Of a stretch of 64,000 bases of DNA, positions 25,101 through 30,636 are shown in pieces. The translations under genes were made by a program, and so were the position numbers. The notes below the pieces were generated by a model. That model was not told the origin of the DNA. It did not search any database and saw nothing but the letters and a program-made list of their open reading frames with translations. Position 1 is the stretch's first letter. Every line of letters begins with the position of its first letter. The DNA is from a virus, in IMG/VR virus record IMGVR_UViG_3300034284_002793, positions 1-64,000 of that record; one strand, written 5' to 3'.

Positions 25101-25376
25101 AAACGCATTAACAGTTCCATCTGCACCAAATTTACCACCATTCGTTAAGGTATTTAATTTTAACCAGCAAGATACAGAAAAGTTTCCACTAGCATATGGA
25201 ACAGGTGGGCTAAAAAGGGCTTCAAGACTACGCCCTAATTGAAATACAGCTCCTTGGCCTATTTTTCCCGATGCAAAAGTAACGCCATTAACGTTTGTTA
25301 AAGTGTATCTATTACCTCGACTATCTATTAGATCGTCAAGTTTCCAAAATGCTAGTAAATTTTCTTTAGGAAACAT
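22200..25376 (-). CDS. large multi-LamG adhesin
   Basis: 1058 aa made of five concanavalin-like units, at about 1-205, 206-400, 401-610, 611-850 and 855-1058. Units 2-4 share FTIEGWVYR/FTVEMWYYP/YTVEMWVFS, HIAVSRSGSSLKVFLNG-type strands and the repeated ending DDLRVTKGVARYT. Unit 1 ends IWDRPLTLQEVQALYNNG and unit 5 ends EILIYNRELSSEEITQIE. Tandem LamG domains bind carbohydrates or proteins, so this is probably a host-recognition or capsule-adhesion protein on the tail. Confidence 0.88.
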   Translation of the reverse strand: MFPKENLLAFWKLDDLIDSRGNRYTLTNVNGVTFASGKIGQGAVFQLGRSLEALFSPPVPYASGNFSVSCWLKLNTLTNGGKFGADGTVNAFTFGSLTNGTVYIGNNSGNNAIVSSSSGGITTNTWYHLCGVSSNGVVSFYLNGVLIGSNTHTFTSAGKISIAYTYNDNVTDGMFDAVGIWDRPLTLQEVQALYNNGNGLEPEGILFLEDSSTNSLQLTPNGNAKLDTSITKYGGGSAYFDGNGDYIRGNQLFDYSSNFTIEGWVYRTGSGSLGTIFEAGDIQPGQGGVHFYIDGDGTFVLNDGFTPDFQGGTATLNQWVHFAIVRNNNVNTLYINGTAVGSGNQTYPVTNNIFTIGGAPNYGFYFQGYLDDFRITSGIARYTSNFTPPAQQLPDPSDPHGDNVSLLLHMDGDSYADKSKNNFKLTKYGNTKISTSTYKYGGGSVSFDGSGDYLASSFNEAFQFPGDFTVEMWYYPLSLSTNQCLYDATLPNQNSTRSDGFAIAVDSSGQLYFFHNGTPTNASSHPIINTWNHIAVSRSGSSLKVFLNGISVISLTNSVNFSRGGVLISTITETIGSYTINGYIDDLRVTKGVARYTTTFTPPATQLPSNINDDPNFNNVSLLLNFNPAPFTDSSANNFALTAYGNAQIDTAIKKFGSGAALFDGNGDYLEIAGNSTFNFYNTNYTVEMWVFSAASQSGGALITTRLAGIYSPWELQITSSNKIGLLIQNGSSSWYQPFGGAPIVGNATIPQNQWTHIAWVRNGANTTVYVNGVADSGLTNLNIPILQSHSLPSNIYIGRGGDGSFNGYIDELRITKGVARYTANFVPQTAPFANPVSEIPRNGLLVRFNADSGISESGGNITSWTDQQNGVVATAFNNPTLLTNEFNGRKAVSFNGSNTYFTFTFPTPISNGAPRTFVVIGRYNNPATTGQKGYLNSTSGDLCYVFKNANEDRGYYYTEARQIAGPTAASSSSLANYHVQTVVHNGIPNSNFIRINGVTSYNISYGTMNNLPQLTNIVIGGRGTPDEILPGQIVEILIYNRELSSEEITQIETYANI

Positions 25377-25384
25377 ATTATATT

Positions 25385-27049
25385 TTAATTAAAGTGAAGT
25401 AGTAAAGTAACATAGTCCGAATATGGATCGGCTCCTGTTGTAATCGGTGGAACTTCAAGAATTGAGAATGTTCCACTAGCCAAGCCACTACCGCCACTGT
25501 TAACGGCTGTAAGGTAGAATGTATAATTTCCAGTTTCATTGAATGTATAAGTTATTACACTCTGATCAAACTCTGGGGCGGAATCTCCGCTAACGTTCCA
25601 GTACCAGTGATCAACTGGCGAAAATTCAGCTGGAGTTTGTAGATTTATCCCTGTAAATGAGAGAGTCAATGGGGCAAATCCAGAGATGCTTGAAGTGGAA
25701 ATTGCTGGTATTGGTGGAAGTGGGTTAAATACATTGATAAATCTATTCTCAACATCAAATCCAGCTGCGTTCGACCCAGAAAGTGTTACATTATAAATTC
25801 CAGTTTGTAAGTATGTATAATTAATAGTTTGACCAGTTACTACATATCCATTTCCAGTGTTTAGATTCCAGTACCATTCATCAACTGGCGCTTGTGCTGG
25901 ATCAAGCAAGTTAACCCCCGTGAGAGCGATAGAGAATGGAACGATTCCACTCAATGATGCGCCCGTAATGGCAATCGATGGCGGTAAGAATAGTGGTACA
26001 TTATGTATTGGCATTGGATAAATTCTCCAACCAATATTATTTTGTGTTGTATAAATTAACTTAATTAGCCCATGACGGACATTGCATTCTAACTTGTCTT
26101 TTTTCTGCTCAATATAATTTCCATTATTATCAATAACTAATGGATTAATATGCCAAGTGCCAGCACTGTCATAAAGCTCAATCTCGTCGCCCTTTTGAGG
26201 ATTGGCTGGTAAAATTCCAGTTACAAGCCCTGAAAATGTATCAAATGAATAACGATTATTAGAAAGTAAATTAACAACCCCACTGGCTGGAAAATATCTA
26301 AAGTTGGCACTTCCAGCAGCTTCGCCGCTTAGTAGAACGCCAGTTCCATTAACCGTTGGTCTATTAGTAAAATTTGCAATGCCACTCAATATGGATAATG
26401 GTGCAAAGCCAGGTGCTCCGCCACCATATTGAAAACTACCACTAGCCTCACCCCCCATCATTTTTATAGCTAGCACTTCCTCTTCGTTTATGAGTAGCCC
26501 CAATTCGCCGCCATATAGGTCATCCCCTATTGTTACTATTGAGCCAAAATTGACTCCAAAATTTGTTGCGGAATTTTTAAATGCTTTTCTACCGCTAATA
26601 TCTTGATTGCCAGTGGTATAAACTATTGTGCTTGGTAGACTAGCCGCTTCCCCACTTAATAGTACGCCAGTTCCATTAACGGTTGGGCGATTTAAAAATT
26701 GTCCGCTTGTTTTTGTGACATAATTTGATAGATTAACCCCTGTAATATAACCACTAGGATTGTCTCTGGTATAATAATTAGATAAATCAACTAAAAAATT
26801 ACCTTCTCCGCTTAATAATACTCCTGTCCCATTAACTGTTGGGCGAGTAATGAAATTTTTTATACCAAATATATTTTGATCTCCAGTTGTTAAAACAGCA
26901 TTTTGCGCACTATCAATTACTACGTGCCCAACCTGTCCATTTACAGATAAGACAGATTGACTCCCAACAACAATATCAACCGTTATATCTTCACTGTATG
27001 GATCTGGCGTTACTACAATAACTTCCTGATCTGAATTTTCTAAAATCAT
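25385..27049 (-). CDS. fibre protein with PKD domains
   Basis: 554 aa. The N-terminal VNGQVGHVVIDSAQNAVLTT and three copies of NRPTVNGTGVLLSGE tie it to the fibre family. Two C-terminal Ig-like PKD domains lie at about 355-445 and 446-535 (VDEWYWNLNTGNGYV with IYNVTLSGSNAAG; VDHWYWNVSGDSAP with YTFYLTAVNSGGSG). PKD domains mediate adhesion on virions and cell surfaces. The end DYVTLLLHFN is the beginning of a LamG motif, cut off by the stop, so it may be a module split from the downstream LamG gene. Confidence 0.85.
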   Translation of the reverse strand: MILENSDQEVIVVTPDPYSEDITVDIVVGSQSVLSVNGQVGHVVIDSAQNAVLTTGDQNIFGIKNFITRPTVNGTGVLLSGEGNFLVDLSNYYTRDNPSGYITGVNLSNYVTKTSGQFLNRPTVNGTGVLLSGEAASLPSTIVYTTGNQDISGRKAFKNSATNFGVNFGSIVTIGDDLYGGELGLLINEEEVLAIKMMGGEASGSFQYGGGAPGFAPLSILSGIANFTNRPTVNGTGVLLSGEAAGSANFRYFPASGVVNLLSNNRYSFDTFSGLVTGILPANPQKGDEIELYDSAGTWHINPLVIDNNGNYIEQKKDKLECNVRHGLIKLIYTTQNNIGWRIYPMPIHNVPLFLPPSIAITGASLSGIVPFSIALTGVNLLDPAQAPVDEWYWNLNTGNGYVVTGQTINYTYLQTGIYNVTLSGSNAAGFDVENRFINVFNPLPPIPAISTSSISGFAPLTLSFTGINLQTPAEFSPVDHWYWNVSGDSAPEFDQSVITYTFNETGNYTFYLTAVNSGGSGLASGTFSILEVPPITTGADPYSDYVTLLLHFN

Positions 27050-27402
27050 TATTCTGTAACATCAGTAATATCTTGATAAACGGATACGTCTCCGCGAACA
27101 TATGTTCTTACCACATTGCCAGACATTAATTGCAAATCATAACCATATGTACTTGCATTTATTTCCATTTGCTCCCCAGGCTTTGGCAGCATTGTTACTG
27201 CGTTGCCAGATATTGACATTGTATTATCAATGGTGTCCCATGCAGCAACAACTTCATTTGTTCTTTTATTTCTAAATTGAACTGATGCTCGCACACCACT
27301 TAGCGGTATTCCGCTTCCACTAACATCAGTAAATTTAAAAATTATTGGACCGTAACTATCGCCACGATATGCGTCTGGTAAATTGTAAATTGCTGGTATC
27401 AT
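27049..27402 (-). CDS. BppU-like N-terminal domain protein
   Basis: 117 aa. The pattern (AYRGDSYGPIIFKFTD, SVQFRNKRTNEVVAAWD, then a strand with YGYDLQLMSGNVVRTYVRGD) matches the small beta domain at the N-terminus of baseplate upper proteins, which connects receptor-binding proteins to the baseplate. It shares one nucleotide with the downstream fibre gene and is the first gene of the fibre operon. A GTGTAA box lies 38 nt upstream, further than usual. Confidence 0.78.
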   Translation of the reverse strand: MIPAIYNLPDAYRGDSYGPIIFKFTDVSGSGIPLSGVRASVQFRNKRTNEVVAAWDTIDNTMSISGNAVTMLPKPGEQMEINASTYGYDLQLMSGNVVRTYVRGDVSVYQDITDVTE

Positions 27403-27440
27403 AAGAGTAAAAATGTATTAAGATATAATTTCTTAATTAA

Positions 27441-27446
27441 TTACAC
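27441..27446 (-). promoter_or_regulatory. GTGTAA box, 38 nt before ATG
   Basis: Exact GTGTAA between tRNA-Ser and the 27402 start. The spacing breaks the 8/15 rule, so this copy may give a leader of normal length. Confidence 0.4.
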
Positions 27447-27490
27447 CGTTTTTTACTCTAAATACGCCACTTAAAATAAATATTTTAATA

Positions 27491-27578
27491 CGGTGAGAGA
27501 GAGATTCGAACTCTCGGTAGACTTTTGGCCTACGGGACTTTAGCAAAGTCCTGCCTTAAACCGCTCGGCCATCTCACC
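27491..27578 (-). tRNA. tRNA-Ser(GCT)
   Basis: Class II tRNA. Acceptor GGTGAGA/TCTCACC; anticodon stem GGACT/AGTCC with loop TTGCTAA (GCT, reads AGC/AGU); long variable arm; discriminator G; no CCA encoded. Confidence 0.94.
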
Positions 27579-27604
27579 TAATAGCTAATAGCTAATAGCT
27601 AATA
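27579..27604. repeat. tandem 7-mer repeat
   Basis: Three full copies and a partial copy of TAATAGC lie between tRNA-Ser and the tmRNA 3' end. Possibly replication slippage or a recombination scar at an RNA-gene junction. Confidence 0.9.
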
Positions 27605-27619
27605 TTTTTTTATAAAAAA

Positions 27620-28054
27620 TGGTGGAGGTGAGGGGAGTTGAACCCCTGTCCAATTAATTTACATTAAAAATTCTACATGTTTATGTGTTTTTGGCGTTTG
27701 ATTGGCTAAAGGCCACCTTGGCAACACAAGCCTAACTTTTAAAGCCTGCCTATGCAGAGAACGTTCTGCATAACGCCCAACAATTATTTTTACAATTAAG
27801 TTGGCTTGGTAAACCTATTGCGTTTCCAATGCTTTTAATAGGATCCAGACATTGGTTCTTAGGCTGCTAAGAGCATTTCGTCCTCAACGCCAGCGAGAAA
27901 CTCGTCAGCGTTGTTGAAGATATACTCGGCTTCAGCCAAGATATCAGAAGTATTATCTTCTGCGTTTAGTTTTTAATCGATTTTTAACGAGGCCGTCGAT
28001 CAACCTCGACATGCATTTTTAATTTCAACTAGCTGTCGAAACCAATACACCCCC
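27620..28054 (-). ncRNA. ssrA: tmRNA (ssrA) with a 34-residue tag
   Basis: Single-piece tmRNA of about 435 nt. The 5' end GGGGGTG pairs with CACCTCC near the 3' end. The 5' part has GGTTTCGAC; the 3' part has the T arm GGACAGGGGTTCAACTCCCC and encoded CCA (27620-27622). The tag frame at 27963-27859 starts at a GCA resume codon, reads AEDNTSDILA ... EMLLAA and ends in TAA. It should release stalled ribosomes and mark peptides for host proteases. The tag is at the very long end of known tags but keeps the hydrophobic LAA-type end. A phage-borne copy could supplement or retarget trans-translation. Confidence 0.95.
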
Positions 28055-28062
28055 CCAAAAAG

Positions 28063-28138
28063 TGGAGCCTGAGGTCGGACTCGAACCGACGACCACGCGA
28101 TTACAAATCGAGCGCTCTACCAACTGAGCTACACAGGC
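28063..28138 (-). tRNA. tRNA-Thr(TGT)
   Basis: Acceptor GCCTGTG with CTCAGGC (one mismatch), anticodon loop TTTGTAA giving TGT (ACA), T arm GTCGGTTCGAGTCCGAC, discriminator T, CCA encoded. Ends 9 nt from the tmRNA 5' end. Confidence 0.94.
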
Positions 28139-28146
28139 ATAAAAAT

Positions 28147-28220
28147 TGGAGCGGAATGAGAGAATCGAACTCTCGTTACCTGCTTGGAAGGCAGAAGTTT
28201 TACCATTAAACTAATCCCGC
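28147..28220 (-). tRNA. tRNA-Gly(TCC)
   Basis: Acceptor GCGGGAT/ATTCCGC with one G-T pair, anticodon loop CTTCCAA giving TCC (GGA), T arm GAGAGTTCGATTCTCTC, discriminator T, CCA encoded. Confidence 0.94.
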
Positions 28221-28224
28221 AAAA

Positions 28225-28297
28225 TCGGGCAGAGAGGACTCGAACCTCCGGTACCCTGCTCCCAAAGCAGGTGCCATAGCCACTAGGCGACTGCCCG
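28225..28297 (-). tRNA. tRNA-Pro(TGG)
   Basis: Acceptor CGGGCAG/CTGCCCG, anticodon stem CCTGC/GCAGG with loop TTTGGGA giving TGG (CCA), discriminator A, CCA not encoded. The C1-G72 start is usual for tRNA-Pro. Confidence 0.94.
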
Positions 28298-28302
28298 TTA
28301 AA

Positions 28303-28396
28303 TGGTGGTTGATGTGGGAATCGAACCCACGCTCGGCCCTCATCTAGGGCACACAGTTTATAAAACTGTCGATGCTTCCAATTACATTAATCAACC
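28303..28396 (-). tRNA. class II tRNA with UAU anticodon, Leu-like body
   Basis: Acceptor GGTTGAT/ATCAACC (7 bp), anticodon stem ACAGT/ACTGT with loop TTTATAA giving TAT (AUA, Ile). However, the variable arm is long (GCCC-TAGATGA-GGGC). The D arm has a 3-bp stem and loop TAATTGG, as in tRNA-Leu; discriminator A also fits Leu; CCA is encoded. True tRNA-Ile has a short variable loop. The amino acid it carries is therefore uncertain: Ile by anticodon, Leu by body. Confidence 0.85.
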
Positions 28397-28403
28397 ATAA
28401 AAT

Positions 28404-28490
28404 TGGTAGCGGGGGTGGGATTTGAACCCACGAGGCCAAAGGGCGGTACGTTATGAGCGTACTGAGCTACCAGACTGCTCGCACCCCGCA
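28404..28490 (-). tRNA. tRNA-Met(CAT), initiator-like
   Basis: Anticodon loop CTCATAA gives CAT. Initiator features are the mismatched first pair (T1/T72) on acceptor GCGGGG/CCCCGC, and the D arm GAGC-AGTCTGGTA-GCTC with the A11-U24 pair. The three G-C pairs usual in the initiator anticodon stem are absent (GTACG/CGTAC), and one extra base precedes the D stem. CCA encoded. An AUA-reading elongator role is less likely. Confidence 0.88.
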
Positions 28491-28626
28491 ATTAAAAAAT
28501 ATTAGCTATTATACACAGATTGTGTTGCCCATTTAGCTCAGGGTCGTGGCTTGATTGTTTTTAGGCTCAAGTCTTAGAAGGCCAATGTCTAGTATGTTCT
28601 TACAATTATTGTATTAAAAATCTTCT
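28491..28626. other. gap with tRNA-like remnant
   Basis: No gene found. The plus strand has CATTTAGCTCAG and a CTTGA/TCAAG stem, reminiscent of a decayed tRNA, but no complete cloverleaf forms. Confidence 0.3.
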
Positions 28627-28866
28627 CTATTGTCTAATTTCTTGTTTGGTAACAATTCGTACAGTTACCATACCATCATCATGATAAGTAATATCACGGT
28701 TAATAATTTGCGCTGTGCCTTTGTATTTTTTGGCATCAGCGAATGCAGTATCAAATGCTTTGCCAGTTCCGTAATGCACTTGATTGATAACAATATTTTT
28801 ATCATTACCAATGCAATTAAGTGCTGGGATTAGCAGCAAACAGCTTGCAAAAATAAATGCTTTCAT
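28627..28866 (-). CDS. small secreted protein
   Basis: 79 aa. N-terminal signal MKAFIFASCLLLIPALNCIG, with a possible lipobox at LNC (weak), and a mature domain of about 58 residues. It shows a YGTGKAFDTAFADAKKYKGT segment and strands DITYHDDGMVTVRIVTKQ, alternating like a small beta-alpha fold. The start is set by a consensus promoter with its -10 ending 9 nt upstream. It may act in the host periplasm; no family recognised. Confidence 0.75.
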   Translation of the reverse strand: MKAFIFASCLLLIPALNCIGNDKNIVINQVHYGTGKAFDTAFADAKKYKGTAQIINRDITYHDDGMVTVRIVTKQEIRQ

Positions 28867-28875
28867 CGTTTAAGG

Positions 28876-28904
28876 ATGATAGGCTTTATTTATTTAAAAG
28901 TCAA
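28876..28904 (-). promoter_or_regulatory. sigma70-like promoter, near-leaderless
   Basis: -35 TTGACT (28899-28904), 17-nt spacer, -10 TATCAT (28876-28881), then 9 nt to the ATG at 28866. Confidence 0.8.
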
Positions 28905-28912
28905 ACAGAAAA

Positions 28913-29059
28913 TTAATCTTCTTGATCATCAATGCCGTTTTTGGATGACTGATAGTTATCTACGCCATCAAAATCATCTTCATCAGTAGCATAAAGATCA
29001 ATAGAATTAAATTTGTTTAAATTATCGTCATCTTCATTAAGCCAAGATGGATTTAACAT
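28913..29059 (-). CDS. small acidic protein (48 aa)
   Basis: 48 aa, MLNPSWLNEDDDNLNKFNS to NGIDDQED; about one third Asp/Glu, no hydrophobic core, probably disordered. It follows the 29095 gene by 35 nt in the head-gene operon. Small acidic proteins near head genes can be scaffolds or DNA mimics, but nothing specific is shown. Confidence 0.6.
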   Translation of the reverse strand: MLNPSWLNEDDDNLNKFNSIDLYATDEDDFDGVDNYQSSKNGIDDQED

Positions 29060-29094
29060 ATTTTATCTATTAAGATATTGGCAAAATTTAATAA

Positions 29095-29727
29095 TTAACT
29101 ACCAAATAATTCTTCCTGTGTTGGTAGGTTTTGCCAATTTACAACTTCCTGTTCGCCTTTTTCCTCCACAATTTCCTTTGATAACAAACTTGTTACACTG
29201 GGTTTAGACCAAAACTTACAACTCCAATAGCGAGCTTTCCATTTAGGACCAGGATTGTCACAGCCATGTCTAGCTCTAAAATTGCGCCGTCTTTCTGGAT
29301 CGTCGCGTTTTATTGACATATTCGGATCACCAAAATTTACTTTGACAATATTTCCCTTGTCATTCTTTACATAAACAGAAAATTTCTTTGGGCCACCTGG
29401 GGTTCTAAATGGCTTATTTAGTTTCTTTTTTGCTTCTTTGGCTTTTACTTCAGAAACTTCTTCTTCTGATCCGCAATCAAGATCAGCCTCGCATATAGAA
29501 TAATTAACAACTATTTTTTCTTCTTTGCCTTTTATGCTTTTTTTGATAGAGGTGCGTGATGGTTTTTTGTCAGTATATGATACTTTTCCACCGCGCCTTT
29601 TGTACTCATTTAAAATCCAAAGATTTTTAACATAACTGTTGCCGCTGAATTTTTTGTCAGCAGCTTGCCTCACTCTCTCATAAAGAGCATTGTCTTTGTA
29701 TTTTACTGATGCAAGAATGTCATCCAT
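29095..29727 (-). CDS. probable head-assembly protein with conserved C-terminal domain
   Basis: 210 aa from ATG 29727, 2 nt after the stop of the upstream gene; an ATG at 29760 would overlap it by 31 nt. The N-terminal half is basic and helical. The C-terminal domain (about residues 109-185) has FRTPGGPKKFSVYVKNDKG, FGDPNMSIKRDDPERRRNFR, ARHGCDNPGPKWKARYWSC. I recall this domain at the end of head or scaffold proteins of many large phages, function unknown. The two Cys could bind zinc. Confidence 0.7.
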   Translation of the reverse strand: MDDILASVKYKDNALYERVRQAADKKFSGNSYVKNLWILNEYKRRGGKVSYTDKKPSRTSIKKSIKGKEEKIVVNYSICEADLDCGSEEEVSEVKAKEAKKKLNKPFRTPGGPKKFSVYVKNDKGNIVKVNFGDPNMSIKRDDPERRRNFRARHGCDNPGPKWKARYWSCKFWSKPSVTSLLSKEIVEEKGEQEVVNWQNLPTQEELFGS

Positions 29728-29729
29728 AC

Positions 29730-30614
29730 TTACATTTTTTTGTTTTTTTCGCCCCCGCAACCAGCGTCATCAATCTCATTCATTTCGACCTCTTCAGTCT
29801 CAGATTTATAATTTGATGAACCGCAATTTGGACACTTTTCAGCTTTTTCGCCTTCGTATCCGCAATCTTCACATTCATATTCGTCTTCTTCTTCGTCTTC
29901 CGAAGATTTAATTTTTTTTGCCAAAACTTCTTTTGCTTCGGCTTTATTTTCTTCAACAAACATGATATAATTATGAATAGCCAACATATAATCTTCTGTA
30001 ATGGCTATTTTGCCTTGTAGCCAAGGCTCTGTTAAATTTTCTTTAACCATTGGGCTGTCAATGGCCGCAATAATATTTTCTGCATGCTTTTTGATAGAAT
30101 TTAAAGAGCCTAATGACATATGGAAGAAATCCATCTTGTACTCTTCCAAAGAGTCTTCCGAAGCAGTCAAGTTATGTTCTTTTTTTGTGCTTTCTGGAAT
30201 AGCATTTACAAATTCTTGACCTTTACTTTTTGCCTTGCGATAAAGTTTTTTAACAAAAGCATCGTAACTCATATTGCCGCCCATTCTGCCAAAATTGCTA
30301 ATAGCATCACGTACATCTTGAGGGCTTACGATTGGAAAACTGCGTGTTTCTGGAAATAAAAAGTCACTATCTTTTAGTTCACTGCGTTTTTTACCACCAT
30401 AAGTTTTTTGTGCAGCTTCGTTAATGATTAAAATTTCATTTCCTTCTGATCCTAAAACAACATCGGCGCTAGCTTTAGCTTTTTCCCACAGAGAATAGCA
30501 TACAGCAGCGCGCTGCTTTTGATTTTCAAAATCTTTGCCCATTGTATTGTCACCCATACATCTGGATACAAAGTCACTTTGCTTTTCTTTTCCTTTTGGG
30601 CTTGGTAATGGCAT
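29730..30614 (-). CDS. head-associated protein with zinc ribbon
   Basis: 294 aa. N-terminal module MPLPSPKGKEKQSDFVSRCM, then RAAVCYSLWEKAK, as I recall from virion or scaffold proteins of large phages. A helical middle follows, then a zinc ribbon at about 245-270 (YECEDCGYEGEKAEKCPNCG) inside an acidic tail. GTGTAA box 15 nt upstream. It is probably involved in capsid assembly or maturation (context and recollection, not proof). Confidence 0.7.
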   Translation of the reverse strand: MPLPSPKGKEKQSDFVSRCMGDNTMGKDFENQKQRAAVCYSLWEKAKASADVVLGSEGNEILIINEAAQKTYGGKKRSELKDSDFLFPETRSFPIVSPQDVRDAISNFGRMGGNMSYDAFVKKLYRKAKSKGQEFVNAIPESTKKEHNLTASEDSLEEYKMDFFHMSLGSLNSIKKHAENIIAAIDSPMVKENLTEPWLQGKIAITEDYMLAIHNYIMFVEENKAEAKEVLAKKIKSSEDEEEDEYECEDCGYEGEKAEKCPNCGSSNYKSETEEVEMNEIDDAGCGGEKNKKM

Positions 30615-30629
30615 AATTATTAATATTAA

Positions 30630-30635
30630 TTACAC
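30630..30635 (-). promoter_or_regulatory. GTGTAA box, 15 nt before ATG
   Basis: GTGTAA, 15 AT-only bases and the ATG at 30614. It sits inside the 3' end of the polymerase frame's untranslated border, separating replication genes from head genes. Confidence 0.55.
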
Positions 30636-30636
30636 C

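Noticed and set aside
28510-28580. Possible additional tRNA on either strand
   Set aside because: Only fragments of D arm and anticodon arm match; no acceptor or T arm.
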